From: JAISJU01 sp031555675
Lineage (GTDB): Bacteria > Bacteroidota > Bacteroidia > Bacteroidales > Paludibacteraceae
DNA: 17,302 bases
Direction of reading: 5' to 3'
Assembly: GCA_031555675.1 (NCBI GenBank)
Contig: JAVBUB010000029.1
Span: 1 to 17,302, forward strand
Part shown: piece by piece, positions 7,594-14,174 of the stretch
How the letters are laid out: every line of letters begins with the position of its first letter
Position numbering within the stretch: the first letter of the stretch is position 1
The notes under the pieces: generated by a model
The model's database searches: none
Seen by the model: only the letters and a program-made list of their open reading frames with translations
Told to the model about the DNA's origin: nothing
Program-made: the position numbers and the translations under genes

Positions 7594-8055
7594 ATGAAAC
7601 CACTTAAAGAATTAAAAATTGCCATTTGCAATGATCATGCAGGCTACGAAATGAAGTTGAACCTGATCGAAAGATTAAAAGAACAGGTTGCTGCTATCAA
7701 AGATTTCGGATGCTTTTCTGCCGAAAGCTGCGACTATCCCGATTTTGCTCATCCTATGGCTACAGAGCTGGAAAACGGAAATTTTGATTTGGGAATTTCA
7801 CTTTGTGGAAGCGGAAATGGTGTCAACATGACTGTAAACAAACACCAGGGAATTCGCGCTGCTCTTTGCTGGAAAAAAGAATTGGCCGCTCTGGCACGCC
7901 AACACAACAATGCCAATATTATTTCACTTCCAGCGCGTTTCATTTCCAGTGATGAAGCGTACGAAATGGTAATGATCTTCTTTATTACCGACTTTGAAGG
8001 TGGTCGCCATCAGAAAAGAATAGATAAAATTCCATTGGAATGTGATTGTAAGTAA
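7594..8055 (+). CDS. rpiB: Ribose-5-phosphate isomerase B
   Basis: The protein has 153 residues. It belongs to the RpiB/LacAB fold and interconverts ribose 5-phosphate and ribulose 5-phosphate in the pentose phosphate pathway. Motifs are IAICNDHAGYEMK with D14-H15, CDYPDFAHPMA (46-56), the phosphate loop SLCGSGNGVNMTVNK with catalytic Cys71, and ARQHNNANII with His104. RpiB commonly reads CGTGIGM at the loop; here it is CGSGNGVNM, a modest variant typical of Bacteroidetes. The cytoplasmic product is the last gene of the DUF4254-led transcript and is followed by a strong terminator. Assignment as RpiB rather than a LacA-like subunit rests on the retained Cys and single-gene context. Confidence 0.93.
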   Translation: MKPLKELKIAICNDHAGYEMKLNLIERLKEQVAAIKDFGCFSAESCDYPDFAHPMATELENGNFDLGISLCGSGNGVNMTVNKHQGIRAALCWKKELAALARQHNNANIISLPARFISSDEAYEMVMIFFITDFEGGRHQKRIDKIPLECDCK

Positions 8056-8081
8056 TTTTTATTCTTGTTATACAAAAACAA

Positions 8082-8110
8082 AAAGGGTTTCACACTAACT
8101 GAAACCCTTT
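8082..8110. terminator. Bidirectional terminator between rpiB and the DivIC operon
   Basis: Bases 8082-8092 (AAAGGGTTTCA) pair perfectly with 8100-8110 (TGAAACCCTTT) around a 7-base loop. The minus-strand side is followed by a T-rich tail (TTTTGTTTTTG) and the plus-strand side by GTTATTTTATT. It lies in the 61-base gap between two convergent transcripts and can serve both. Confidence 0.85.
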
Positions 8111-8116
8111 GTTATT

Positions 8117-8437
8117 TTATTCTCCTTTCGGTGTGCGCCACATGACAAAAATATCCAGAAAAGCGGCTAAAAAAAGAGCCAATGCCCAGGCATTGTTATT
8201 GATATACATGAAGTAAGCGCCACCCAATAGCAAGAAGCTGCTGAAAAATTGCATTCTCATTAATCTTCTTACTCTAAAGTCATTAGTTTTAGAAGAAGTA
8301 ATAATTCTGAAAATGAATATCAGAATACCTCCTCCTGCTGTAATATAAGGTGCATAACAAGATTTCATAATTTGCATTACTACACCTATTAGTACCAGTA
8401 TGGCGCCAACCATAAAAAGAAAATTTTTAGTCTTCAT
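8117..8437 (-). CDS. Small multi-spanning membrane protein, function unknown
   Basis: From the ATG at 8437 the protein has 106 residues. A TTG two codons upstream at 8443 is possible but the ATG is preferred. Four hydrophobic segments are visible: LFMVGAILVLIGVVMQIM, then YITAGGGILIFIFRII, FFSSFLLLGGAYFMYI and ALALFLAAFLDIFVMW. A basic RVRRLMRMQ stretch sits between the second and third. No domain is recognised. The start overlaps the stop of the divIC-like gene by 11 bases, which suggests translational coupling, so a role in the divisome or cell envelope is possible but is only inferred from position. It is followed by the bidirectional terminator. Confidence 0.7.
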   Translation of the reverse strand: MKTKNFLFMVGAILVLIGVVMQIMKSCYAPYITAGGGILIFIFRIITSSKTNDFRVRRLMRMQFFSSFLLLGGAYFMYINNNAWALALFLAAFLDIFVMWRTPKGE

Positions 8438-8735
8438 CAACAAGGTAAATATCTTCGTCTTTTTGTTTCATTAAATACTTTTCGCGGGCAAATTTTTCCA
8501 GATTCTTGTTGTTCGACTGCAATTCTTCTTTTTGCTTTTTGCTTAATTCAATCTCGTTTTTGTAGTAATTAATGTCACTTTCGAGCTTGTCTATTTTTCT
8601 GCTGTTCGAAAACCTTGTTTTCAGGTTAAACGAATCGAAGAATGCAAAGTATACGCCAAAAACAAGTATGATAATTACATACTTATTCTTCAAGTAAGGC
8701 TTTACCTTTTCAAAATAATGTGATAGCTTTTCCAT
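8427..8735 (-). CDS. DivIC/FtsB family septum formation protein
   Basis: The protein has 102 residues with the layout of the family: a short cytoplasmic N terminus, one membrane helix (YVIIILVFGVYFAFFDSF, ~19-36), a periplasmic coiled coil (~46-82) and the closing motif FAREKYLMKQKDEDIYLV (82-99), typical of DivIC-like proteins where REKY is the conserved core. FtsB/DivIC binds FtsL and FtsQ/DivIB in the divisome and helps activate septal peptidoglycan synthesis. Its length is normal. It is the first gene of a two-gene transcript with its own promoter, and its 3' end overlaps the next gene. Confidence 0.88.
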   Translation of the reverse strand: MEKLSHYFEKVKPYLKNKYVIIILVFGVYFAFFDSFNLKTRFSNSRKIDKLESDINYYKNEIELSKKQKEELQSNNKNLEKFAREKYLMKQKDEDIYLVDED

Positions 8736-8760
8736 GGCTATAGAAGTTTTTGTATCACAA

Positions 8761-8790
8761 CAAAGGTATGAATTATAATGTATTTTACAA
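8761..8790 (-). promoter_or_regulatory. Bacteroidetes-type promoter for the divIC-like gene
   Basis: On the minus strand TTG (8790-8788) is followed after 19 bases by TACCTTTG (8768-8761), an exact TAnnTTTG box at normal spacing. It lies 25 bases before the ATG. This is the best complete promoter match in the window. Confidence 0.6.
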
Positions 8791-8843
8791 TATGCTATTT
8801 CTCTAAAGTTATTTTGGCAGGAAAAGTAAGTATGAATGAGCCT

Positions 8844-9191
8844 TTAAGAAACAGCTTTCAAATAGGCCTTTTTCTGTTGATTTACCTTTTGCAGATATCT
8901 GCCGCACTGTTGCAAACAATCATATCCTAACATCGTTCCTAAAATAAAGTCCTGTTCCGGAGTGAACTCATTTAATTTTTTGTTGCCAAAATGGCGGATT
9001 AGCTCCACACACACTTCCGAGCCGAAAAAAATATTAATCTTATGGGTATTTACTTCCTGTATCAGGTAACTGATGTTGCAATGTTTGAGTTTGACTTCTG
9101 CCTGTTGTCTGAAAGAAGCATCTAAGGTGTGAAGAATAAGCTTACGGATACCTTTTTGATATTCGTAAATATGATGAGTTAAAACTTTCAT
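8844..9191 (-). CDS. DUF2023 family protein (flavodoxin-associated)
   Basis: The protein has 115 residues with no signal peptide, so it is cytoplasmic. It follows the DUF2023 pattern: THHIYEYQKGIRKLILHTL at the N terminus, SYLIQEVNTHKINIFFGS in the middle, a CVELIRHFG helix, then TPEQDFILGTMLGYDCLQQC and RYL near the end. The function of the family is unknown. The gene starts 3 bases after the flavodoxin stop, the arrangement repeatedly seen for this family, which suggests a partner role in flavodoxin-dependent electron transfer; that is inference. The C terminus has two Cys in DCLQQC. Confidence 0.82.
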   Translation of the reverse strand: MKVLTHHIYEYQKGIRKLILHTLDASFRQQAEVKLKHCNISYLIQEVNTHKINIFFGSEVCVELIRHFGNKKLNEFTPEQDFILGTMLGYDCLQQCGRYLQKVNQQKKAYLKAVS

Positions 9192-9194
9192 ATA

Positions 9195-9692
9195 TTACTT
9201 AAAGTCATTGATAATTGCATCGACCCAATTATTGATTCTGCTGTCTGTTTCGTTGCTCTCATTGTCTTCATCTAATGCCAAGCCCACGAATTGATTATTT
9301 TCTACAGCTCTTGACTCATCAAAAGAATATCCTTCCGTTGATACCGATCCCATTATTTTATATCCTTTATCTTTGATGCTGTCGTAAATAATCCCCATTC
9401 CATCTACAAAAGTATCAGGATAAGAGGAAGAATCGCCAACGCCGAACAGAGCAATAGTTTTACCGGTTAAATCAGCCTTTTTCAGTTGAGGTAAAAAACT
9501 ATCCCAGTCATCTTGCAGGTCGCCAAGTCCCCAAGTGGATGTCCCCAATATAAGGTTTGTATACTGTTCCAGATCCGAAATGTTGAGATTGCTTACATCA
9601 ATCAATGTAGCACCAGGTATTTTTCCTGCGATTTTTTCTGCAACAGATTTTGTATTACCCATTGTAGAACCATAAATAATAGCTGTTTTCAT
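9195..9692 (-). CDS. fldA: Flavodoxin
   Basis: From the ATG at 9692 the protein has 165 residues, a long-chain flavodoxin. It has the FMN phosphate loop GSTMGNT (8-14), the TSTWGLGDLQDDWDSF stretch with a flavin-stacking Trp, FGVGDSSSYPDTFVDGMG with the second flavin loop, and the inserted segment of long-chain members (STEGYSFDESRAVENN). It is a cytoplasmic single-electron carrier. The frame stays open to a GTG at 9752, but the extra 20 residues are unlike flavodoxins and a -7 box lies inside them, so the later ATG is chosen. The DUF2023 gene follows after 3 bases. Flavodoxins are often induced by iron limitation, but no Fur box is evident here. Confidence 0.95.
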   Translation of the reverse strand: MKTAIIYGSTMGNTKSVAEKIAGKIPGATLIDVSNLNISDLEQYTNLILGTSTWGLGDLQDDWDSFLPQLKKADLTGKTIALFGVGDSSSYPDTFVDGMGIIYDSIKDKGYKIMGSVSTEGYSFDESRAVENNQFVGLALDEDNESNETDSRINNWVDAIINDFK

Positions 9693-9720
9693 CGTTGTAT
9701 ATTTTATTAATATGATAATA

Positions 9721-9728
9721 CAAAAATA
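9721..9728 (-). promoter_or_regulatory. Candidate -7 box for flavodoxin
   Basis: The minus strand reads TATTTTTG, an exact TAnnTTTG match 28 bases before the flavodoxin ATG at 9692. No clear -33 TTG lies at the usual spacing. Confidence 0.4.
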
Positions 9729-9810
9729 CAATGATCGGTAGGATTTTACCACCGCTATTTATAATGATTTTAAATAGACTAGTAGCTATTATAAGGTAAT
9801 TAGGATTAAA

Positions 9811-10608
9811 TTAGTTTGTTGTTATGTCTAATCCATCGTAAGCCAGAAATACATTATTGGGTAAAACCAGTTGAACTTCTTCGTGTAATCCCATTCCATG
9901 GCTGATATGAGTGAGATATGCCCGATGAGGTTTAATTTTCTCTATAAAAAATAAAGCTTGTTCCAATGCATTGTGTGATGGATGGGGTTTAATTCGCAAG
10001 GCGTCTATTACCAATACATCCAAATTTTGCAGTTTTTCGAATTCCGCTTCCGGAATATCATTGAAATCAGTTAAATAAGCAAAGTTACTGGTACGGAATC
10101 CCAGTATAGTTAATTTAAAATGATTCAACCGGATGGGACAGAAAACCATGTCTGCGGCAGAAAATTCATGCTTGTCGTCTATTGGGTGTAAGGTAATTTC
10201 GGGAACACTCAAAGGAAATTTGTTTTCTGAAAAGGAATAGGGCATGTTATTTTTAATGGCTTGTAATACCCTTCCTTCTGCATACAAGTCAATGCTTCCC
10301 AGAGGACGTACATCATCCAACCCGGCTACATGATCATAATGCTCGTGTGTAATTAAAATAGCATCCAGATGATTAATCTGGTGCGTGAGCATTTGCTGCC
10401 TGAAATCTGGCCCTGAATCTATTAAAACAGTCTTGTTTGCCGATCGTAACAGAACCGAAGACCTTAATCGTTTATCTTTGGTATTCGTTGATCGGCACAC
10501 TTGGCAAGTACATCCTATTTCCGGTACTCCGGTAGAAGTCCCTGTGCCTAAGAATAAGATATCAAGTTTTTGAGAATTGGTAATGATATTATTTTCTTGC
10601 TTTTTCAT
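9811..10608 (-). CDS. MBL-fold metallohydrolase, PhnP-like
   Basis: From the ATG at 10608 the protein has 265 residues; a TTG two codons earlier is less likely. It has GTGTSTGVPEIGCTCQVC (21-38), the metal-binding HEHYDH (88-93), GLDDVRPL (96-103) and late DFND and LTHISHG motifs supplying further metal ligands. Cys33, Cys35 and Cys38 match the C-x-C-x2-C of E. coli PhnP, where they bind a second, structural zinc together with a late histidine. PhnP is a cyclic-phosphate phosphodiesterase; Bacteroidetes homologues outside phn operons have unproven substrates, and no phn genes are here. It follows the RsmF-like gene after 6 bases and is probably co-transcribed with it. Confidence 0.85.
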   Translation of the reverse strand: MKKQENNIITNSQKLDILFLGTGTSTGVPEIGCTCQVCRSTNTKDKRLRSSVLLRSANKTVLIDSGPDFRQQMLTHQINHLDAILITHEHYDHVAGLDDVRPLGSIDLYAEGRVLQAIKNNMPYSFSENKFPLSVPEITLHPIDDKHEFSAADMVFCPIRLNHFKLTILGFRTSNFAYLTDFNDIPEAEFEKLQNLDVLVIDALRIKPHPSHNALEQALFFIEKIKPHRAYLTHISHGMGLHEEVQLVLPNNVFLAYDGLDITTN

Positions 10609-10614
10609 TTTCAA

Positions 10615-11943
10615 CTAAATATTTTTCATTCGGATGCGCCACTCATTCGGATAAAGATTATTACATCTGTTTCCCAGATTTTTTACCCAGCCAATTGGGA
10701 CTTTTTGGTAAGTAAGCAGCACATATCCTTTATCTGTTGCAGGTATTTCAATAGATTCTTTTTGTAAAAAAAGAATGGCTGTTTTCAAATCAACTTCAAC
10801 AGTATTGAATTGTTGTATATTAATGCTTTTTGATAAAGCCAAAGCTGTTTCCGGGATAAAGTCTTTGCCTTTTTGTTCGGCCAAAGAAATACCGCTAAAC
10901 ATAATGTGTAATCTCTTTTCCAGCAATTCTATTTCGTCTGCTTTTTCTGTAGGCAATGCCCTTATAATATTTTCAATGGTTGATATTTTCCAATTGTCCG
11001 GATGCTGTAAATTATATTTCAATGCTTCCGTTTCGGGAGAAATTTTAATGTTCTTTTTTTCTTTTTTCAGTTTAATGGTATTATTTTCATCTGCCGTTTT
11101 CCGCAATACAGAAATAAAAAATCCTTCGCCTTTGGTTTTGTGAGGATAAAAACGATATCCGGCATCTGATGCTGTAATGCCCCAACTTTCGTCTGTTTGT
11201 AGCAGCAATAGCTCAGCTCCGAGTTCATTAATTATCCATTGTACGTTTTCTTCATTTTCATACCGATTATAAGTGCAAGTGCTGTAAATAAGAATCCCTC
11301 CCGTTTTTAAAGCAGGCCAAGCAGTTGAAACAATATCCCGCTGGCGGTCTACACACTTTCGCACATTTTCGGGCGACCATTCCTGAATGGCTCTTTCATC
11401 TTTACGGAACATACCTTCGCCGGAGCAAGGCGCGTCTATCAGCATAGCGTCAAAAAACGAATATAAACCCTCGAAATCTTTCGGCTCATTATTGGTAACA
11501 ATAACGTTTGAATTTCCCCATTTAATCATATTCTCGGCCAAAATATAAGCACGTGAGCGAATGATTTCGTTGCTTACCAGTAAACTACCTTCGGGCAATA
11601 ATGATGATAAATGGGTGGACTTTCCACCGGGTGCTGCGCACAGATCTAACATATTAACCGATTTCCCGATATATTGCTTTACCACTTGCTCTACGAACAT
11701 GGATGAGGCTTCCTGCACATAATAAGCTCCCGCGTGAAACAAAGGGTCGGCTGTAAACAAAGGACGTTTTTCGAGATAAAATCCGGTTCTGCACCAAGGA
11801 ACCGGAGTATCTCCTTTTATTTCTGTTTTATTATTAATGCGAATACTGGTTGGAGAGTCTTGTTGTAACGATTGAAAAAAGGAATCCAACTTATTTCTAA
11901 GAATCGGCGTAATCTGATCAATAAAAGGTTGAGGTAAATTCAT
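10615..11943 (-). CDS. RsmF-like rRNA cytosine-C5 methyltransferase (NOL1/NOP2/Sun family)
   Basis: The protein has 442 residues. It has SAM motif I LDLCAAPGGKSTHL (99-112), motif IV DAPCSGEGMFRKD (170-182) with Cys173, and motif VI STCTYNRYENE (221-231) with Cys223. The two Cys are the pair used for covalent catalysis of m5C formation. Residues ~300-442 form the C-terminal PUA-like region of RsmF/YebU-type enzymes, ending PIGWVKNLGNRCNNLYPNEW, which supports an RsmF-type 16S rRNA role over RsmB. The target position is inference from family. The start faces the divergent RsmI-like methyltransferase, which has a second RNA-methylation-type fold. The PhnP-like gene follows after 6 bases. Confidence 0.92.
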   Translation of the reverse strand: MNLPQPFIDQITPILRNKLDSFFQSLQQDSPTSIRINNKTEIKGDTPVPWCRTGFYLEKRPLFTADPLFHAGAYYVQEASSMFVEQVVKQYIGKSVNMLDLCAAPGGKSTHLSSLLPEGSLLVSNEIIRSRAYILAENMIKWGNSNVIVTNNEPKDFEGLYSFFDAMLIDAPCSGEGMFRKDERAIQEWSPENVRKCVDRQRDIVSTAWPALKTGGILIYSTCTYNRYENEENVQWIINELGAELLLLQTDESWGITASDAGYRFYPHKTKGEGFFISVLRKTADENNTIKLKKEKKNIKISPETEALKYNLQHPDNWKISTIENIIRALPTEKADEIELLEKRLHIMFSGISLAEQKGKDFIPETALALSKSINIQQFNTVEVDLKTAILFLQKESIEIPATDKGYVLLTYQKVPIGWVKNLGNRCNNLYPNEWRIRMKNI

Positions 11944-11979
11944 ATTTGAAAGAAGCTAGTTGATGAAGAATAATTGATA

Positions 11980-12006
11980 CAAATATAACATATATTTCTA
12001 TTTTTG
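11980..12006. promoter_or_regulatory. Divergent -7 boxes for the two methyltransferase genes
   Basis: On the minus strand 11987-11980 reads TATATTTG, 37 bases before the RsmF-like ATG. On the plus strand 11999-12006 reads TATTTTTG, 36 bases before the RsmI-like ATG. Both match TAnnTTTG exactly. A TTG at 11974-11976 lies 22 bases before the plus-strand box, slightly longer than usual; no -33 was found for the minus-strand box. Confidence 0.45.
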
Positions 12007-12041
12007 CATACGAAAAATGGAACTTTGAACAACTCTATTTC

Positions 12042-12743
12042 ATGCCGGTATTATATCTTATTCCTGTTACTTTGGGCGATTCTACTATTGAACGCGTCCT
12101 CCCGCCTGTCAACAAAGAATTTATTCTTGGTATTAAATATTTTATTGTAGAAGATGTGCGTTCTGCACGGCGCTTCCTTAAAAAAACAGATAAGGATATC
12201 AATATCGACGAATTGACGTTCTATGCATTAAACCAACATACTTCTCCCGATGAAATCGCCGCATTTCTCAATCCGATGAGGCAAGGGTTCGATATGGGAA
12301 TTATTTCCGAAGCAGGCTGTCCGGCTATTGCCGATCCTGGAGCAGATGTAGTGCGCATTGCACAGGAAAGAGAATACAAAGTCGTACCATTGGTAGGGCC
12401 GTCGTCTATTCTGCTTTCGTTGATGGCATCGGGATTTAACGGGCAGAGTTTTGCTTTTCATGGTTATTTGCCCATACAACCACAAGAAAGAATAAAGGCT
12501 TTGAAAAAATTGGAAAATCGTATTTATTCCGAAAACCAAACGCAGCTTTTTATCGAAACGCCTTACCGGAACCTGAAAATGTTTGAAGATATTGCAAACA
12601 ATTGCGATTCGAGAACAAAGCTATGTATTGCGGCAGATTTAACACTGGATTCGGAGTATGTGAAAACCAAAACCATATCAGCTTGGAAAAAAGAAAAACC
12701 GGAAATTGACAAGAAACCTTGTATTTTTCTACTCTTCAAATAA
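12042..12743 (+). CDS. SAM-dependent methyltransferase, tetrapyrrole methylase fold (RsmI-like)
   Basis: The protein has 233 residues. It has the two class III methyltransferase motifs: SEAGCPAIADPGADVVRIA (89-107), equivalent to the GMPGISDPG region of RsmI, and VGPSSILLSLMASG (118-131), followed by FAFHGYLP. RsmI 2'-O-methylates C1402 of 16S rRNA and is usually longer (~280 residues); this shorter form is common in Bacteroidetes, sometimes beside a full-length RsmI, so its substrate is uncertain. It is divergent from the RsmF-like gene. Its last 15 bases overlap the end of the convergent Nudix-membrane gene. Confidence 0.85.
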   Translation: MPVLYLIPVTLGDSTIERVLPPVNKEFILGIKYFIVEDVRSARRFLKKTDKDINIDELTFYALNQHTSPDEIAAFLNPMRQGFDMGIISEAGCPAIADPGADVVRIAQEREYKVVPLVGPSSILLSLMASGFNGQSFAFHGYLPIQPQERIKALKKLENRIYSENQTQLFIETPYRNLKMFEDIANNCDSRTKLCIAADLTLDSEYVKTKTISAWKKEKPEIDKKPCIFLLFK

Positions 12744-13802
12744 CTCACCGGTGTAAATATTCTTTTTATATAATTCTTCGAATTCAGAAACAAAATTTTC
12801 GGTAAAAATACCTGAGTTCAATTCTTCCATGATTTGTTTTATTGTCCAGAATCTACTTTCCTGAATATTATTATCTCTTCGTTTCAGATTTTCTATACCC
12901 TTTACATAATAAACAAAGGCCAATTGCTTTTCGTTATTGGTTTCCTTAATGTATTTTGTTAAGTAAACAGGTTTTATGCCTTTTAAACCATACCTGATTT
13001 TAGCCGTTCGGTGTATACATTCTTCTATTGTTTCTCCAAAAAGGAGATGATTGCTTATGGCTGTATCCCATTTTTCAGGAAAAATTAATTCTTTAGCTTT
13101 CCTTTTTTGCAGGTAAATAGTATTATTCGAAATAATATGTACTCTGATGATCGGGTGTAAATATTTTTCTTTACCTAATATGCTTTCTTTTTTTTCTACT
13201 TTCCCTATTACATCTCCTTTTTCATTAAGAATCGGATACCATTCTTCCTGTTTTAAATTGCAACGTATAATGTTTACCCTGATAAATTCGTAAATAATAA
13301 CAAATATAAATATGTAATAAATAGATCTTTCTGTTGCTATTTCAAACATCTCTAAATTGGAAGCAATAAAAAAGAGAATGAGATAACTAATAAGAATAAA
13401 TAAAAATATTTTTGTCAGGCGAAAAAATTCATTATAAAAGTTAGTTATGGAAATTTTGTTTTGATCAATGCGCTTTATCCTTTTTTGAAAAATAAGCAGA
13501 AAAATAAGATAGAAAGAAATTATTATGATGGGAAAAGTATTGTTAAGATATTCATTTTGAAATCTGCCAATAAAGAAAAAAATGCAACTGGCCATAAATA
13601 AAGATCCCAATATTCGGAAAATATTCCAATGGAGAAGTTCGCTCCGGAAAATAAAACCCAAGATGGCAAGCACAAAAACCGAAGCGCAACCAATAATAAC
13701 ACTGGCATAAACAGACAGATAATTATTAGCAGTAATAAACACTATTATCGAAAAGAAATCGTAAATAGGATTATAAAATTTCGATTTTGAATAATTGGCC
13801 AT
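12729..13802 (-). CDS. Multi-spanning membrane protein with degenerate Nudix domain
   Basis: The protein has 357 residues. Residues ~15-180 hold about five or six hydrophobic segments (for example ~29-51, 61-79, 90-106, 131-148, 161-176). Residues ~188-345 match the isopentenyl-diphosphate-isomerase-like Nudix group: WYPILNEKGDVIGKVEKKE, YLHPIIRVHI, IYLQKRKAKELIFPEKWDTA. The box G-x5-E-x7-R-E-U-x-E-E-x-G-U aligns to 251-273 but reads N251, E257, R265, T266, A267, I269, R270, G272, L273; the two metal-binding glutamates are Ile and Arg. The domain is thus likely inactive as a hydrolase and may bind a nucleotide or isoprenoid-type ligand next to the membrane. Its base composition is clearly AT-rich, partly due to membrane codons. 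It overlaps the RsmI-like gene end by 15 bases. Confidence 0.8.
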   Translation of the reverse strand: MANYSKSKFYNPIYDFFSIIVFITANNYLSVYASVIIGCASVFVLAILGFIFRSELLHWNIFRILGSLFMASCIFFFIGRFQNEYLNNTFPIIIISFYLIFLLIFQKRIKRIDQNKISITNFYNEFFRLTKIFLFILISYLILFFIASNLEMFEIATERSIYYIFIFVIIYEFIRVNIIRCNLKQEEWYPILNEKGDVIGKVEKKESILGKEKYLHPIIRVHIISNNTIYLQKRKAKELIFPEKWDTAISNHLLFGETIEECIHRTAKIRYGLKGIKPVYLTKYIKETNNEKQLAFVYYVKGIENLKRRDNNIQESRFWTIKQIMEELNSGIFTENFVSEFEELYKKNIYTGELFEE

Positions 13803-14122
13803 AAAATTCAGGTCATTAGTAAATCAAATAATAGAGTTTATATTGAATAAGAGTTTATTTTATATGATTATCAGTTACTTATGAAATGTATTGTTTTTTA
13901 ATGTACTAAAAATGAGCAAATTGAAATATTTATTTGTAACGTGCTGATAATCATATATCTCAACGCTTATTGTATATAATGTCTAATATAAAAACCAATA
14001 AAATTAACTACAATCAAAAATAATTGTGGAGGGGGAGAGTACAATTTTAGTCAGCTCAATTAAAGAACAAATGAGTAGAAGAATAGTTTTATTTATCTTT
14101 AACCGACATCTCTTGTTTTTTC
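13803..14122. other. Gene-free AT-rich stretch with a long inverted repeat
   Basis: These 320 bases lie upstream of the Nudix-membrane gene and after the ribE terminator. No believable reading frame is present; the longest plus-strand candidate near 14071 is only 18 codons. No exact TAnnTTTG box was found on either strand. The stretch holds the 14-bp inverted repeat listed separately and a short G-rich run at 14024-14040. Confidence 0.6.
13861..13957. repeat. Inverted repeat, 14-bp arms, in intergenic DNA
   Basis: TATATGATTATCAG at 13861-13874 is the exact reverse complement of CTGATAATCATATA at 13944-13957. Just inside, TTAC at 13875-13878 can pair with GTAA at 13936-13939, extending the stem across a 4-base bulge. 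The enclosed ~57 bases are AT-rich and non-coding. It could be the ends of a tiny decayed element or a structured RNA; no target-site duplication was recognised. Confidence 0.6.
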
Positions 14123-14163
14123 AATAAGACCTATCTGTTCCCCGCCAGCAGATAGGTTTTATT
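14123..14163 (-). terminator. Terminator hairpin downstream of ribE
   Basis: Bases 14123-14137 pair with 14149-14163 over 15 positions with one G-U, around an 11-base loop. It starts 12 bases past the ribE stop. On the minus strand the stem ends in TCTTATT, a weak T-rich tail; the plus strand has TTTTATT, so the hairpin could work in either direction. Confidence 0.65.
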
Positions 14164-14174
14164 AAAAAATATTA

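Noticed and set aside
9737..9753. Short imperfect palindrome (GGTAGGATTTTACC) upstream of flavodoxin
   Set aside because: Only four firm base pairs; not a recognisable Fur or other operator.
10775..11143. Plus-strand reading frame of 122 codons
   Set aside because: It is antisense to the RsmF-like gene, has no domain, and follows from the antisense of that gene's C-terminal region.
12228..12539. Minus-strand reading frame of 103 codons
   Set aside because: It is antisense within the RsmI-like gene with no recognisable features.
14071..14127. 18-codon plus-strand frame in the gap after ribE
   Set aside because: It is too short, has no promoter box or relatives that I recognise, and runs into the terminator hairpin.
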